A DNA stretch of 64,000 bases from Bacteroidaceae bacterium. Its GTDB lineage: Bacteria; Bacteroidota; Bacteroidia; Bacteroidales; Bacteroidaceae. Shown here piece by piece: positions 63,666-64,000 of the stretch. The notes beneath the pieces were generated by a model. The model was given only the letters and a program-made list of their open reading frames with translations, was not told the origin of the DNA and did not search any database. The stretch is taken from contig JAFSKR010000027.1 in assembly GCA_017448825.1 (NCBI GenBank), forward strand, positions 1 through 64,000. The letters run 5' to 3'. Each line of letters begins with the position of its first letter. Positions within the stretch are counted from its first letter, which is position 1. A program made the translations under genes and the position numbers.

Positions 63666-63718
63666 CTTTTCACAAAAAAACACCTTTCACCCCGATTTTT
63701 ACTGACCAACACTCATCC

Positions 63719-63973
63719 ATGCCTCATTTTATGTTTAGCCAGCGCACAATTTCTATCCATATTCATGCCTTGAAAGGCATTGCGGCAGCCGAGCGTTTCT
63801 ATCATGCCATCGGTATGCCCAATAGCATCCACGAACTCATCGGACTCGAAGTGACGGAGATGAAATCAAAGAAATGGCACGCAAGTGTACGCGTAACTAT
63901 ACCATCACGCAGGGCAAATTCAAAACTCTCCAAGCGGCTGACATCGAAGCGATTTTACCGTATGGCGAGGTGA
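63719..63973 (+). pseudogene. Fragment of an iron-containing alcohol dehydrogenase (C-terminus, frameshifted)
   Basis: From ~63767 the frame encodes ALKGIAAAERFYHAIGMP and SIHELIG, like the C-terminal helical domain of iron-type (butanol) alcohol dehydrogenases. Near 63857 a base seems lost: the -1 frame continues with DEIKEMARKCTRN and QAADIEAI. Near 63954-63957 an extra T returns the frame to end YRMAR-TGA at 63971-63973, as in the intact family. The ~300 N-terminal residues are missing: upstream is the thrS promoter region. So this is a decayed remnant; two compensating frameshifts leave an 84-codon frame with ~33 nonsense residues. Family assignment is from memory of the fold. Confidence 0.6.
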
Positions 63974-64000
63974 GACATGAGAGGGGGCGTAGCCGTGTTC

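Overview
The window looks like a chromosomal segment of a Bacteroidales bacterium, most likely a plant-polysaccharide-degrading Prevotella or close relative. The evidence is Bacteroidetes-type -7 promoter boxes (TAnnTTTG) in front of many genes, weak use of Shine-Dalgarno sites, a carpet of secreted carbohydrate-active enzymes (CE1, CE2, GH3, GH51, GH35, GH13), the carboxynorspermidine-type polyamine enzyme NspC, and the CMP-KDO enzyme KdsB of a Gram-negative envelope. The species call is inference; no search was run.

Layout. 1-140: 3' end of a 5S rRNA gene and its terminator, so an rRNA operon lies just outside. 148-5154 (minus): a DUF488-YraN fusion, a secreted TPR protein and gyrA. 5522-9993 (minus): penicillin-binding protein 1A, kdsB and an M16-like protein lacking the zinc motif, in one operon. 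10202-11802: a carboxymuconolactone decarboxylase-family protein facing a HAD phosphatase. 11803-12333: a divergent intergenic region with a 23-bp tandem palindromic array. 12334-16304 (plus): a small secreted protein, uvrD with an in-gene 8-bp tandem repeat, and nspC. 16465-21285 (plus): a two-gene xylan side-chain locus (CE1 esterase and GH3 with an N-terminal DUF1573 domain). 21355-25367 (minus): an outer-membrane beta-barrel protein and N-carbamoylputrescine amidase. 25600-29989 (plus): an NMT1/THI5-like periplasmic binding protein translationally coupled to two paralogous Cache-HAMP sensors, the first a pseudokinase and the second an intact histidine kinase. This is the most system-like unusual locus here.

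30156-36799 (plus): an aminotransferase, a LolC/E-like ABC permease, valS and a secreted C1 peptidase. 36861-38574 (minus): LMW phosphatase, tcdA and a YjbQ-family protein. 38736: a secreted rhodanese-metallo-beta-lactamase fusion. 40095-44069 (minus): CE2 esterase, GH51 arabinofuranosidase and a small lipoprotein. 44181-46364 (plus): riboflavin synthase, an SGNH hydrolase and an unknown secreted protein. 46613-51900 (plus): the ilvDBNC branched-chain amino acid operon. 51993-54404 (minus): GH35 beta-galactosidase. 54626-56335 (plus): Na/Pi cotransporter with PhoU tail. 56471-63566 (minus): esterase, GH13, fabD and the conserved thrS-infC-rpmI-rplT translation cluster. 63719-63973: a decayed C-terminal fragment of an iron-type alcohol dehydrogenase.

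How the genes work together. The CE1/GH3 pair, the CE2/GH51 pair and GH35 fit stepwise removal of acyl, acetyl, arabinosyl, xylosyl and galactosyl groups from hemicellulose, although no SusC/SusD pair or xylanase is in the window. NspC and the carbamoylputrescine amidase point to polyamine synthesis through agmatine and carboxyspermidine. A recurring theme is short-repeat DNA: within otherwise conserved coding sequences (uvrD, nspC, GH3) and in several intergenic regions.
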